This document shows positions 46,797-57,296 of a stretch of 64,000 bases of DNA, piece after piece. This DNA comes from Marinobacter similis. Its GTDB lineage: Bacteria; Pseudomonadota; Gammaproteobacteria; Pseudomonadales; Oleiphilaceae. The translations under genes and the position numbers were made by a program. How positions within the stretch are numbered: the first letter of the stretch is position 1; each line of letters starts with the position of its first letter. The notes below the pieces were generated by a model, which had not been told where the DNA came from, searched no databases, and was given only the letters and a program-made list of their open reading frames with translations. The stretch lies in NCBI RefSeq assembly GCF_000830985.1, contig NZ_CP007151.1:372001-436000 (forward strand), in the 5' to 3' direction.

Positions 46797-48351
46797 CAGG
46801 GCACGGAGGGGAGCGTCAGCCTGCGACGCTCTCCTTTGCTTCGCTCGCTACTATTTCGCTCTCCGCCATTTCGATTTCCACCGCTGGGTCGCGCACCGAA
46901 TTCCTTCTGATCCAGCGATTCCAGGATGGTATCCAGCTCCTGACCAATCAGCGTCGCATTACGAATCATCGCCAGTTTAGGCCAGGTGTTGCGTTTGCCC
47001 GCAAGCACGAGATTTTCGATTTCCTCCTCCCCGTGGTAACTGAACAGCACATTGCGCCAGTGGAAACTCTTCTTCTCAAGAATAATATTCACATCGCCCG
47101 TATAGCTCTGATTCAGCAAACCGTGCGCCATCAAAATGGCCGGGCTGATGAGTGAAACCCCAACCCGAGTCAGGTAGTGCTCCAGGCCACTGAGCAGATC
47201 GGTTGCTGCATCGGTCATCATGGTATTGGCCACCGTTCGAATTCGTCGGCGCGTGCGCAGCTTAGGATCGTCTACAAATGGCACGGCCACCGGATTAATC
47301 ATGCTGACGATGTAGTGATTGACCCCGAACAGCCGCGATAAGCGCTTGGCCGGTAAGTCCTCGGCAAAGGAGCCGTCCACCCACTTGCGAGTAGGCAGAT
47401 AGGGCTTGGGTTTGCCATCGGCGCCGCGCGCATAAAGCGTGACCGGTGGCACCACGCCCGGAACACTGCCGGACGCATCCATAGCCGAGCGGATATACAC
47501 ATTGGGCGAGGTAATGGCATTCATCAAACGGGAATTCTGGTGTTTCTCCGCCGGCGCAATTGAAATATTGATGTAGCGGCCTGTGTGCTCGTAGGCTTCC
47601 TGGAACGTCATGCGATTATCGATGCCATCCATCGCGCACTGCTTTATCGACAGCGGAGAAACGCCCGGCTCCAGGCCTGCCAGTACCCGCAAAGGGTTCA
47701 GGTGTATTGGCAACTCGTAGCGATAGTCCCCGACGACACCTGATTTCAGTTCTTCGTTGGTGTACATCGCCAATAACCCCGACACCCAGGCTCCGGCACT
47801 GGCCCCTGAAATCACGTTCGGCAGAAGATCCTGTTCGATGAGTGTTTGCACGACACCATGATGGAAGTAGATCAGCCGGCACCGCCACTGAGCATGAGCG
47901 CGGAGCGGCCGTAGCAATGGCTGGCCCGGCGGAAGAAATCAACTTTCTCCTGCAGCGAAATTTTGTTCGAGGGAGAGCTGGCAACCACCCAGAGTGCATC
48001 GGCAATGGCTGTGACGTATTCATCAATCAGGCATTTGGTACCCGTCAGCGCCCGGTCGTAAAGAATCGGTCGGCCCATGCCGCTCATGTTGCCATGAATG
48101 CCTTCGTTCAAAACGTACAGCAGTTCTTCGTGATTCTCCTCCTCAAGGAGTGCTACCAACTGTTCGTAACGTGCACGGATATCGAGGAAATCGTAGTATC
48201 GGGAGGCATCGCTCAGGCGCCAGGCCTCCGCACCAGAGAGGTTATCGAGGGCTAAAGCTGCACTGTACCAGTCCTGAAAGTTGGTAGCGGTTCGTAAGCG
48301 TTGTCGCAGTTCCTGCAGGCTGAATCCGTTCTGCTTCTTCAAGGACATCAT
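46793..48351 (-). CDS. Patatin-like phospholipase with N-terminal DUF3336, one frameshift
   Basis: The repaired length is 519 residues. Residues ~1-155 resemble DUF3336, as in fungal triacylglycerol lipases and bacterial relatives. The patatin domain has the oxyanion loop L-S-G-G-A-G-L-I-Y, nucleophile G-A-S-A-G (as S-G-A-S-A-G-A-W) and catalytic D in W-V-D-G-S-F. It should hydrolyse acyl lipids. The break near 47880, in the oxyanion loop, is mended by one C. The C-terminus is a charged R/G/E/S tail. Confidence 0.88.
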
Positions 48352-48463
48352 CGGCTAATACCGTTGTCCTATGCCGAGAAATTCGCATTTAGATCAACGC
48401 ATTGTCGTTTTTTTAGGATTCGCGTTGTCTACCCGGTCCCTCCGGATACTTGAAGTATGGCCC

Positions 48464-49210
48464 TCAATGTTTATTACTGCCAGTTAATGAAGCCTTGCCC
48501 AGCGCCCGGCCAAGCTGAGCGAAATAGTCGCTGAAGGCCGCAGCGACCTGATCGCGCTGCTCACCCTCGGGGTAAAGCCCAAGCCGGGCCTCCGGGGACG
48601 AACGGGTGCCTCTGACCAGAAAGCTGTTATAGGGCGCGCTGTCTTCAATGAACGCCTCGAAGGCTCGGGCACACATTTCCTCTGGCCGGGCCCAATACAA
48701 AACCTGTTGCTCTCTATCCACCTTTTGCGACGCCCGGAACAGCTCGCTCGGCTGGGTGCCGTCTTTGTTCAGTAAAATGGCTTCAAAGCATCGAAACAGT
48801 CGGGCCGTGAGCGGGTGTGACTTGTACGCCTGGCTGTCGAGCCACAATGAGCTGGCAAAGGCCTGGCGACTCGGCTGCACAAAGACTTTGCTGGCAATGT
48901 AGTGGTCAAAGGCGTGAAACCACTCATGGGCGAGGCTGCCTGCGCCTGCGTTCTTGGCCAGTGCCAATTGCCGCGTGGCCGGAATATAGTGGGCACACAC
49001 GCCGAGCTGGCCGCCAATGCCGTATTGCAGACCCAATGAGCTTTTCAGCGAGATGACTTCTTCAGGCACGTGGAGGGTGTTCATCAGGGTAATCAGGGCA
49101 TCGTGAAATCGCACCGCGGCCCGGTCACGTTCTGCTTCGGTAACCCAACGCCCGATCTCAATGCTCCGGAAATCGTACCGGCGTCGGATGTGCACAAATG
49201 AAACGGTCAC
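48464..49210 (-). CDS. CLCA_X family protein, putative HEXXH-type metalloprotein
   Basis: This 248-residue soluble protein contains the segment L-A-H-E-W-F-H-A-F-D-H-Y near residue 97: an H-E-x-x-H motif with a further D-H, as in zinc metallopeptidases. The surrounding sequence (L-Q-Y-G-I-G-G-Q-L-G-V-C-A-H-Y, R-P-E-E-M-C-A-R-A-F-E-A-F) matches the CLCA_X family, whose function is unknown. Zinc binding and protease activity are inferences from the motif. It lies alone, minus strand, between the patatin and MscK-like genes. Confidence 0.7.
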   Translation of the reverse strand: MTVSFVHIRRRYDFRSIEIGRWVTEAERDRAAVRFHDALITLMNTLHVPEEVISLKSSLGLQYGIGGQLGVCAHYIPATRQLALAKNAGAGSLAHEWFHAFDHYIASKVFVQPSRQAFASSLWLDSQAYKSHPLTARLFRCFEAILLNKDGTQPSELFRASQKVDREQQVLYWARPEEMCARAFEAFIEDSAPYNSFLVRGTRSSPEARLGLYPEGEQRDQVAAAFSDYFAQLGRALGKASLTGSNKH

Positions 49211-49294
49211 TAACTACCTCGGGCCAGATACTGTATGGATAGCCAGTATGGTAGAGAAGGGGCTGGGCCGTTGCAATGGATGTCGGAACGGATT

Positions 49295-52016
49295 TTACTC
49301 CGGTTGGCCGGTATCCTTACGTGCAGGCTCCGTTCGGATGTGAATATCCCGTTGTGGGAAGGGGATTTGGATGCCCGCTTCTTTCAGTGTGCGGGTGATG
49401 GCCGAGTGCAGTTCGTGGGACAGCGGCATGAAGTCCAGCAAATCGCGAACAAATACGCGCACCTCGAAATCGATTCGGCTGTCACCCAGCTCAACGCAGA
49501 ACACCGCCGGTGCGGGCTCTTCAACAACCCGCTCGTTCTCAACAGCCACCTGGTGCAGTAACTCCTGAACCTTATCCACATCGGAGCCATAGGCAACACC
49601 CACGCGAATGATCACCCGGGTAATGGGATCTGACAGAGTCCAGTTGGTTAAATCCTGGGTGACGAAGGTTTTGTTGGGAATGATCTGCTCTTTGCGATCC
49701 CAATCCACGAGGGTGGTTGCCCGAATGCGAATGCGTGAGACAGTGCCGGTAATGCCACCAATGGTGACCGTATCTCCAACCCGGATCGGGCGCTCGAACA
49801 GCAGGATAATCCCCGAGACAAAGTTGGCGACAATCTCCTGCAGACCAAAGCCGAGGCCGACACCCAGTGCGGCCACCAACCATTGCAGTTTGGACCATTG
49901 GAAGCCGAGCCCGGCAAGCGCGGCGGCAATGCCGATAAAGACGATGGTGTAGGTAGCCAGCGTGGTGATGGCGTAACCCACACCCGGTTCCAGGTTAAGC
50001 CGGCTCAGGAACACCACTTCCATGGTGCCCGGCAGGTTACGGGCCGCCAGTACCGTGCCCACGCCGATTGCCAGGGCAATCATCAGGTCGCCGAGATTGA
50101 TCGGAACCGGGCTTTCACCTTCAACCCCAGTGCTGATAGTCCATAGGGTTATCTCATCGAAGATGCCCAGTGCAGGAAAAACATTGTCCCACAGCGCCCA
50201 AAGTCCGGCCGCGGCCAATATCAGCGAGAAAATCTTCAGCACGGTTTCACTTTGCTGGCTTATGTCATCGATATCCCGCTGGGGCATCTCGTAGTTCAAC
50301 GGCACGCCTTCGCCTGAGGTCTCCGCAGCCTCCCGGGTTTCGGCGATCTTGCGCTCCGCTTCCCGGTTCTCGATGACGCGTTTGAGGGTCATCCGGCGTT
50401 CCCGGACGGTAAGACTGCGCAAACCCAGGTAATGCAGCAGGATGACGCACGCCAGCCAGCACAGACTGATGAACATCAGCCCTTCAAAACGAACCGCAGT
50501 GTAGTGATAGCCCCAGAGAGAAATGAAGGCCAGCACCAGCGGCATGGCCACCGCAAACAAGTGAAGTACCTTGAGCACCTGCCGGTTGGGCTGATCCTTA
50601 CGTACCGCCGACATAAAGCGCTGGGCAAAAAAAGCGAGGGCGATTGACGCTATCGCAAACAGCAAGCGCCCCAGGCTGTCGCTGAATGCGGCACCTTTGG
50701 TGGTGGTCATCGTTGGCATCACAACGATGATTGGGATGAGAACGGCCAGTAACATGGGGATCTGTTTGCGAAGCACCCTCAGCGTGTTTGATTTCCACTG
50801 GAAGTGGCGCTCACCCAAACCCTTGGCGTAAGCCACGGTGTATATGCCCCGCAGCAGGAATGCCACGAATGCCGCGTTGGACAGACCACGGGAAAGTGCA
50901 TGTAAGAACCGGTTACCGCCCTCCAGGCCAAATGGCCGATGGTCAGCGCAATCACCCCCGGCAAGGCCAGCAACAAACTGAATATGAGCGCAGAGAACGT
51001 AAATTGCCAACGATCCCGGCGCACGTTGCCAACGTGGTAGCCGGTATCGACGAGCGCCTTACGAAGCCCTCGGCGGCGGATCGCCATGGTCAGGAGCAGG
51101 GCGGTTAGCAGGCTCATTAGCGGCCAGTTCTCATCGATCGATATAGAAACAGCCTCCTTTAAAGACTCCCATTTAAAGCCGGAGACAAACCATGCAAGGC
51201 CGCGATAGACCTCGCTGAATATGGTCAGATCGACCCGTTCCGTGCTGGGTAGCCAAAACAACCGTTGCTGGAGCAGTGTCTGATAGGCTTCAAGCCGGTC
51301 CTGGAGCTGAATAACGATGTTGTAGTAATCGTTCAGTACCTCTATATGCTTGGTTACCGTGCTATGTAATTGCCGCAGAAGCTGCGCACGCTTCACTGCG
51401 AGCCTGCCACGGGCATCGTCGTCGGTTCAATCACCGCCTCAAACTCTTCCAGCCGCAACTGCTCTTCACGCGCCGCCGACAATTGTGCGGTGATGCCTTT
51501 GGTGAGCCCGGCGGCGATGGTCTGGTCACGCAAACGCTCAAGCCGCTGGCGCAGCAGGTTCGCGTAGTCGTCCGTCAGGTTCAGGCCGGCGCGCTCCAGG
51601 CGAAGCTCAAAGCTCTCGTATTCGTTGTTCAGTCGATTCAGGAGCGATTCGGCGTAGTCCAGCCTTTGCTCACTCAAGCTGAGGGCATGTTGCCGGCCAT
51701 CCAGCGCATCCCGCAATTTTTGAATCTGTTGCTGAATATCGGCGGTTTTCGGCGTTGGCAGGGAGCTTCTCAGAGGTTCGTCTGGTGCTTCTATTTCTGG
51801 TTTGACCGGCTCGAGCTGCGGTTCTGGCTCTTCTTCTGCCTCGTCTTCTGCGTTCTCAGCCTCTGCGTCTTCATCTTCCACCGGTGGGAATCGTTCAGTC
51901 TCGGTCTGTACGGGCGGGAGCAAGTCATCAAGTGCTGCCAAGGTCGTGTCGGCATGGCTCGACCCCGTAAAAAGGACTAGCGCAAATAAGATGGTCTGCA
52001 GATGAGAGCTTTTCAT
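49295..52016 (-). CDS. MscK-like large mechanosensitive channel, two frameshifts
   Basis: The repaired length is 907 residues. The signal peptide ends in S-S-H-A. A Glu/Asp-rich segment and a coiled-coil periplasmic region follow, then several membrane helices and the C-terminal MscS domain. That domain has pore helix A-A-L-G-V-G-L-G-F-G-L-Q-E-I-V-A-N-F-V-S-G, R-V-G-D-T-V-T-I-G-G and I-I-P-N-K-T-F. It opens on membrane tension to release solutes. Missing single bases near 51420 and 50929 split it into three frames. Confidence 0.88.
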
Positions 52017-52333
52017 CGTGGCGCGAGAATCTCGAGAGGATTTTCTACAGTCTAGCGGAATCAGGAGCGGGCCTACATTGGCAGAACGTAATGCCCGCCA
52101 TCGAGGATGATTGGGCTCAATCAGCCGTAAAGATGGAAGTTCAGCCCGTGCCAATCTTTGTTGGCACTTTTTTGTTCAGCACCTTGTAAAACCAATATCG
52201 AATCACCACGATTCGCGCGATCTGAACATGGCGTCGGCACAACGATTATCTCTAACGAGCTGAAGCGCCAATCAGGTCCGCATGCGGCGCTGGGCAGCAT
52301 GCATCAATTCGTTATGAGCATTGGTACAAAGAT
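52017..52333. other. Non-coding stretch upstream of the MscK-like gene
   Basis: These 317 bases contain no supported gene. In the last ~60 bases the frame of the following gene is already open (reading S-I-R-Y-E-H-W-Y-K-D-L-D), so its true 5' end may lie here. Confidence 0.4.
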
Positions 52334-52888
52334 TTGGACAAGACAAAGAAGGGCTCTCAGCTCGCCCGTAGGAAAAAGCACTCAACACTCACCACAGGTG
52401 TCTATTACCCAAGACCGGATACATACTCTTCGAATTATTACGCCGTTCTCGTAGACAGAAAACCTTATCTGCTTTTTGCATGTAATGGCGACGGCGTGGC
52501 GATGGACAAAGCCACCAGCTTGGCTGATTCAGAAAATTTCAGGACGCTCCTAGAAGCTACTGCCACGGATTGCGACCGTATTGAGGCACAGCCCCTAAAC
52601 GGCCGAGACATCGATTGGACCGGAGAACACACTGTAATTTCGGCCAGTCGATCAGGCGATTTCGAAACCGGAACAGGTGAGGCTGGCGAGATCAGAGCCA
52701 TATTGATGTCGGGATCGCATCGAGCCGTCGCTGACACTTTGTGCATCGACAGTGCCTTGGCACCGCTCATAGACTCAAACTTCCCGTACATTTCGAGCTT
52801 TGACCTTCTGCCCGAACTGACGGATCGCGATGTAAGACTCTCTCTAGGAAATCTTGCGGCAAGAAACCACCCGCGCGGGCGGCATTAG
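52334..52888 (+). CDS. Hypothetical protein, 5' end uncertain
   Basis: About 184 residues, soluble, with Y-A-V-L-V-D-R-K-P-Y-L-L-F-A-C-N-G-D-G and E-H-T-V-I-S-A-S-R-S-G-D-F-E-T. No family recognised. The only start-like codon nearby is a TTG with no ribosome site. Codons upstream look protein-like back to about 52295 without an ATG, so the start is probably lost to a missing base or lies further upstream. A good terminator follows the stop. Confidence 0.45.
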   Translation: MDKTKKGSQLARRKKHSTLTTGVYYPRPDTYSSNYYAVLVDRKPYLLFACNGDGVAMDKATSLADSENFRTLLEATATDCDRIEAQPLNGRDIDWTGEHTVISASRSGDFETGTGEAGEIRAILMSGSHRAVADTLCIDSALAPLIDSNFPYISSFDLLPELTDRDVRLSLGNLAARNHPRGRH

Positions 52889-52913
52889 AGGCTTAGTTAG
52901 CGGCGGGAACAGA

Positions 52914-52947
52914 GCAGGGAAGGAAGGCGGCCTTCTTTCCCTGCTTT
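52914..52947 (+). terminator. Rho-independent terminator
   Basis: GCAGGGAAGGAAGGC and GGCCTTCTTTCCCTGC form a nearly perfect ~15-bp stem followed by TTTCT, 26 bp after the upstream hypothetical gene's stop. It lies between convergent genes. Confidence 0.7.
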
Positions 52948-52954
52948 CTGTTAA

Positions 52955-53179
52955 TCAGGCTTTTTGCAGATCTCGCAGCCTTGCCTGTTCATCAAGGTGT
53001 GCCAGGTTCTTGTCCTGCCAAGCCTCTTCGGCACCATGAACGAACGGCGGCCAGGTGCGCGGATCGTTCGACAACTTATCAATGCCAATCTCTTTGGCCG
53101 CCTCAGCAATCGTTTCGTTGACGTTCAGTCCTTGCTGCCAGCATTTGGCACCAAAATATTGTCCTTTTCTTTCGCTCAT
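52955..53179 (-). CDS. Small hypothetical protein (74 residues)
   Basis: A short soluble protein, MSERKGQYFGAKCWQQGLNV at its start and rich in charged residues at its end (A-H-L-D-E-Q-A-R-L-R-D-L-Q-K-A). ATG with a modest AAGG site upstream. No known domain. It stands between a hypothetical gene and the chemoreceptor gene. Confidence 0.45.
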   Translation of the reverse strand: MSERKGQYFGAKCWQQGLNVNETIAEAAKEIGIDKLSNDPRTWPPFVHGAEEAWQDKNLAHLDEQARLRDLQKA

Positions 53180-53429
53180 CGTGTTCTGCCTTTTTCAAAT
53201 GTGCACCGAACCCTAGTGCAACTTCTACGTTCCTGCCATCCGTGATTTCTCGGAGCTATCAACTTCAGATTAGTCGCAGCGTCAGCCGTTTTATCCGGCT
53301 CGCAACACTCATTTCAGAAAAACACTTAATGTTACGCTTTTACTCGCCGTTAAGGATTCAAAGAGCCGATGAAGTAGGGAATACTTCAGTTAGTGGGGCA
53401 TTCAACTAATCAACGAATGGGGAACACCG

Positions 53430-55355
53430 ATGTCTATCCGCAAGCTTTTCATTGCCTCTGTATCCGCTTTGCTTCTGGTGATCACCATCGTGGCGAGCGT
53501 TATGGTTGCCATGGATGCCGAAACGACGATTACCTCGGAGGTTCTGGAAAAGCGGGATGACTTAACAGATGAGATTGAAAGTCTGCTGACGGTGACGGAC
53601 AACTTGATGTCCAAGCGCGTCGAAAATTCTTTGAGTTTGTTGACAGAGCGAGGAAATCGTCTGGGTACACCCCGAATTGAAGGCAGGCAGTCTGTCGGTG
53701 GCACTGACGCGCCAGCGCTGTATTTGGGCGATGAGTTGATCAACAACAATTTTGATCTTGTCGACAGCGTGACCCAGGTCATGGGCGGCACGGCCACCCT
53801 GTTTGTCCGCGACGGGGGAGAATTTATCCGGGTCTCCACCAATGTGAAGAAGTCAGACGGCTCCCGCGCCATTGGTACAAAGCTCAACATGAATGGTGGC
53901 GCTGGCAAGGCAATCAGCAGAGGTGAGGCATTCTTTGGCCAGGTAGATATCCTTGGCAATCCTTACCTTACCGCTTACAGCCCGATTCGCAATTCGGCCG
54001 GAAACATCATGGGTATCTGGTACGTTGGTTATTCCGCTGACTTGACCGAACTTGTGGACTCAATTACCAGCAGTGCGCTTTTGGAAAAGGGATTTGCTGC
54101 TCTTGTTGATGATCGCGGCCGTCTGCGCATGCACTCCGATAACATTAAAACAGAAACCCTTGAAAATATTCTGGAAAACGAAAGCGAAGAGTGGCATTTG
54201 AATCGAGCCGATTTTGAACCTTGGGGGTACAAAATCGTTACGGGCTATTCCGACAGCGAAGTCGCAGGCATGGTTGCTGAGAAAACAGGAGGTGCCGTGC
54301 TGGCCATTGCTATCGGTGGTCTGATCCTGGTTGTTGCACTGAGTTCTCTCACCCAGATTGTAGTGGCCAGACCTCTTGACCAAATGATTTCAACGATCGA
54401 AGGGATTTCAGAAGGTGAGGGTGATCTTACCGTTCGCTTTAACTGGAATTCCAAAAACGAGCTGGGCCGAATGGCTACCGGATTTGACAGTCTACTGGAT
54501 CGACTTCAAACGACGATCTCCGATACGAAAGGGTCGTCAAAGAGCTTGTTGCAGTCAGCCGAAAAGCTCAAAGGAATCGCTTCCGACAGCGCATCGGTTG
54601 TATCTCAGCAGACGGAGGAGACTGAGCAGGTTGCCACCGCAATGAACGAAATGGCCGCAACAGCGCAGTCAGTGGCCGAAAGCTCAGCTCGGGCTGAGAG
54701 CATTGCCAAGGATGCTGATTCGCTTGCGGGAGATGGTCAGGCTCTGATCGATAAGACCACCCAAACTATTCAGCGACAGCTGGATAACAACCAGGCCTCC
54801 GTTAAAACGAGCGCCTCACTGCAAAGCGCCTCCGAAAATATTGGCAGTATTCTGTCTGTGATCGAAAACATTGCCGAGCAGACCAATCTATTGGCCCTGA
54901 ACGCGGCCATTGAGGCGGCCCGGGCAGGGGAGCATGGCCGAGGCTTCGCCGTAGTGTCTGATGAGGTTCGGCAACTGGCCAGCAGAACTCAGGCTTCGAT
55001 CAAGGAAATTCAGGACCAGATACATCAACTTCAGGAAGGTGTCATCGGTGTTTCCGACGTCATCAACAGAGGAAGCGAGCTGGCAACAGAAGCCAGCGAG
55101 ATGATCAAAGAAACCGGGGTCGCCATTCAAAATTTACGGGACAGCGTAAGGAATATTCGAGACACCAATATCGAAATGGCGAGTGCTGCCGAGCAACAGA
55201 GCCAGGTGTCTGAAGACATCAATCAACGACTTGAGCACATTCGAAGGATGGCGTCGAATAGTCACGAAAATTCAGCGTCTACCAGCAATGCAGCTGAAAC
55301 GCTGCAGCAGCTTGCCGATGAGCTTCAGGCTCAGTTACAGCACTACAAAGCGTGA
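53430..55355 (+). CDS. Methyl-accepting chemotaxis protein with periplasmic Cache-type sensor
   Basis: This 641-residue receptor has a first helix (about 5-27), a ~250-residue periplasmic domain of Cache type ([14 protein letters not shown]), and a second helix (about 288-313). HAMP follows, then a signalling domain with the hairpin-tip signature around residue 490 ([16 protein letters not shown]). It reports ligand binding to CheA/CheW. The ligand is unknown. There is no pentapeptide tether at the C-terminus. No frameshift. Confidence 0.93.
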   Translation: MSIRKLFIASVSALLLVITIVASVMVAMDAETTITSEVLEKRDDLTDEIESLLTVTDNLMSKRVENSLSLLTERGNRLGTPRIEGRQSVGGTDAPALYLGDELINNNFDLVDSVTQVMGGTATLFVRDGGEFIRVSTNVKKSDGSRAIGTKLNMNGGAGKAISRGEAFFGQVDILGNPYLTAYSPIRNSAGNIMGIWYVGYSADLTELVDSITSSALLEKGFAALVDDRGRLRMHSDNIKTETLENILENESEEWHLNRADFEPWGYKIVTGYSDSEVAGMVAEKTGGAVLAIAIGGLILVVALSSLTQIVVARPLDQMISTIEGISEGEGDLTVRFNWNSKNELGRMATGFDSLLDRLQTTISDTKGSSKSLLQSAEKLKGIASDSASVVSQQTEETEQVATAMNEMAATAQSVAESSARAESIAKDADSLAGDGQALIDKTTQTIQRQLDNNQASVKTSASLQSASENIGSILSVIENIAEQTNLLALNAAIEAARAGEHGRGFAVVSDEVRQLASRTQASIKEIQDQIHQLQEGVIGVSDVINRGSELATEASEMIKETGVAIQNLRDSVRNIRDTNIEMASAAEQQSQVSEDINQRLEHIRRMASNSHENSASTSNAAETLQQLADELQAQLQHYKA

Positions 55356-55404
55356 GCCAGGAAAAGCATTAAGGAGTTCTGGATTCCGCGTACTCTCGAT
55401 TATT

Positions 55405-55440
55405 GTTCGCTTCCTTGGCTGGCTAGCCAAGGAAGCGAAC
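55405..55440. repeat. Perfect 16-bp inverted repeat (hairpin) after the chemoreceptor gene
   Basis: GTTCGCTTCCTTGGCT and its exact complement flank a GGCT loop, 50 bp after the MCP stop. There is no T run, so it is either a weak terminator or a repeat of another kind. Confidence 0.6.
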
Positions 55441-55562
55441 GCGTGACCGACCTATTATGCGGGTTTCGCGAAAACTGAAATCCTGAAAGGCCTGTTTTTA
55501 CCGATTATAGTGGCGAGTAATCTAACAGCTCCGTTCAATTCACAGTTACATGGAGCTCCCCA

Positions 55563-56389
55563 ATGTTCTCGCGCAAACTGATACCTACGCTTTTCCTCGC
55601 CAGTGCAGCAACACTGGCTAACGCAGATAACCACAGCGCCGGCTCTTTGGTGGAAGTCATGTCCGCCGATGAAGTGCAATGGGGTTATCTGAACCCTTTG
55701 CGTGGCGTTCTCAGTCCTGGAGCCGCGGATCTGTGGGGGGATCGTACAAGCGGCAGCGCGACAGGCATGCTCGTGCGGTTCAAAAAGGGTTTCGAGTCGC
55801 CGCCTCACATTCATAACATCACCTACAGAGGTGTCGTTATTGAAGGGATGATGCACAATGATGACCCGACCGCGGCGAAAATGTGGATGCCACCTGGGTC
55901 TTTCTGGACTCAGCCAGCCGGTGAAGACCACACAACGGCGGCTGATGGAGAGACAAACCTCATTTATCTGGAGATCGATTCAGGCCCTTATCTGGTTCAG
56001 CCTCTGACGAAGAATTCGACAACGGCGAACGGCCCCTTAACCTGCACGCTGATAACGTAGTCTGGCTGCAAGACAGCGATCTACACAAGATCAATGCCGA
56101 CAATGTTCAAGCGACTCATCTATGGGGCAGCAGTGCCGAGACAGGTGGCTCGATGATCAAACTGGGCGCTGGTTTTGAGGGTGAGCTGATGACTGAAGCC
56201 AGTGAGTTTCGCGCGGTAGTGATTGGGGAAGAGGTCAGTTATAGCGCTCACGACCTTGATGGCGCAAAAACCCTCTCAGCCGGAAGCTATATCGAATCCA
56301 CCGGCTCTTACAGGCACCGGTTCGCGAACAACAGCAATGATGAGGCAACCATATACATCCGCACTAACAGTTCGTACCAGTTGAATTAA
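55563..56389 (+). CDS. DUF4437 family cupin protein, exported, one frameshift
   Basis: The repaired length is 275 residues. A signal peptide ends A-T-L-A-N-A. Two cupin-like halves follow: the first with [19 protein letters not shown], whose histidines could bind a metal, and the second with [24 protein letters not shown]4437 members are uncharacterised. The break near 56010 is mended by one base, giving [23 protein letters not shown]. Confidence 0.8.
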
Positions 56390-56788
56390 ACGACTATTGG
56401 AAAACCCTGAAGGGAACGTGGCAACCTCGTGGAGGCGTCTTGATAGGCGCGTCCAGAAGGGAAAAGCGTGGAAGTGAGCACCACGTTACAGTCGGGCGGC
56501 TTGTTCGCGAGATGAATGTCCGCTTTGCGTCCACGCCAATCGTACAAATCAAAAGCTACATTTTATGATATTTAACATAATATACATTATGCGCAGTCTT
56601 GGATATTAATCGGGACGATAGTAACGGTTATTGCATACGCCTGGAGCAGCGCTCCTTCCGTATAATGAGCACACTATCTAAACGGGCCTCTTCGACGAGA
56701 GGCATAAACCTGTTCTTCCAACACGACAGTCTTTCTGGCTTTAACGAAGTGAATCTGAGCGGAAGAACCAATGGAGGTTAACCAAGCT
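56390..56788. other. Non-coding region with possible structured RNA
   Basis: These 399 bases lie between the DUF4437 gene and a small membrane-protein gene. From 56415 to 56487, AACGTGG and CCACGTT could pair to enclose a CCTC-GTG-GAGG hairpin and further G/C stems, which suggests a folded RNA. The rest is AT-rich and shows no gene. Confidence 0.3.
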
Positions 56789-56923
56789 ATGAATATTATT
56801 CCTGTCATTACCCTGTTCGGTGGCCTGACTGCATTTTTCACTCTGGCCGTTACACTGAGCTTCGCACTTGGCAAATCTCAGGCAGTCGAAACTCAAAGCG
56901 ACAACCAGATCGCTGGTTCGTAA
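56789..56923 (+). CDS. Small single-pass membrane protein (44 residues)
   Basis: The ATG has GGAGGT ten bases upstream. The product is one transmembrane helix (P-V-I-T-L-F-G-G-L-T-A-F-F-T-L-A-V-T-L-S-F-A-L) with a short polar tail (V-E-T-Q-S-D-N-Q-I-A-G-S). Clean helix and ribosome site support a real gene. A weak hairpin (56948-56972) follows. Function unknown. Confidence 0.5.
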   Translation: MNIIPVITLFGGLTAFFTLAVTLSFALGKSQAVETQSDNQIAGS

Positions 56924-57296
56924 TTGATTCGAAGCAAAACTGGCACACCCGGTTGAGATTCTCAGCCGGGTTGCTTCTTCAGCTCTCATTCTCCCGCTCG
57001 CACACCCAGAAACTCCAGCCCCAGTTTATTGCGGTCAATCCGAATCGCTAACGCCTGAGCTTCATTGAGCTCTGATCTTACTATTCGACCAAACACGCTG
57101 ACATCGGCATTGCGTTAACGCCTGGAATCGTTCCATCAATCAGTTTTACTGAAACCAGCGCCACGTTAGTTACACGTCGAGGTTAATGCGGTAATATCTT
57201 GATTTTACGAATATATAGCCAATGTCCAATATTTAGGAGTATTGGACATTATTGCGATTCTCCCCAGCATTTCACGTTTCACAAAAGATCCGCCTA
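56924..57296. other. Non-coding stretch upstream of the tyrosine recombinase
   Basis: Contains a weak hairpin at 56948-56972 and the inverted repeat at 57221-57250 listed separately. No gene is supported. Confidence 0.5.
57221..57250. repeat. 11-bp perfect inverted repeat upstream of the recombinase gene
   Basis: AATGTCCAATA and TATTGGACATT are separated by eight bases and end 46 bp before the recombinase ATG. It could be an operator for autoregulation, a recombinase binding site or an attachment-site arm. Confidence 0.6.

Noticed and set aside
56990..57200. Integron attC-like sites (GCTAACGCC, GCGTTAACGC) before the recombinase
   Set aside because: No paired core sites with the expected spacing and fold, and the recombinase is not of the IntI type by length or context.
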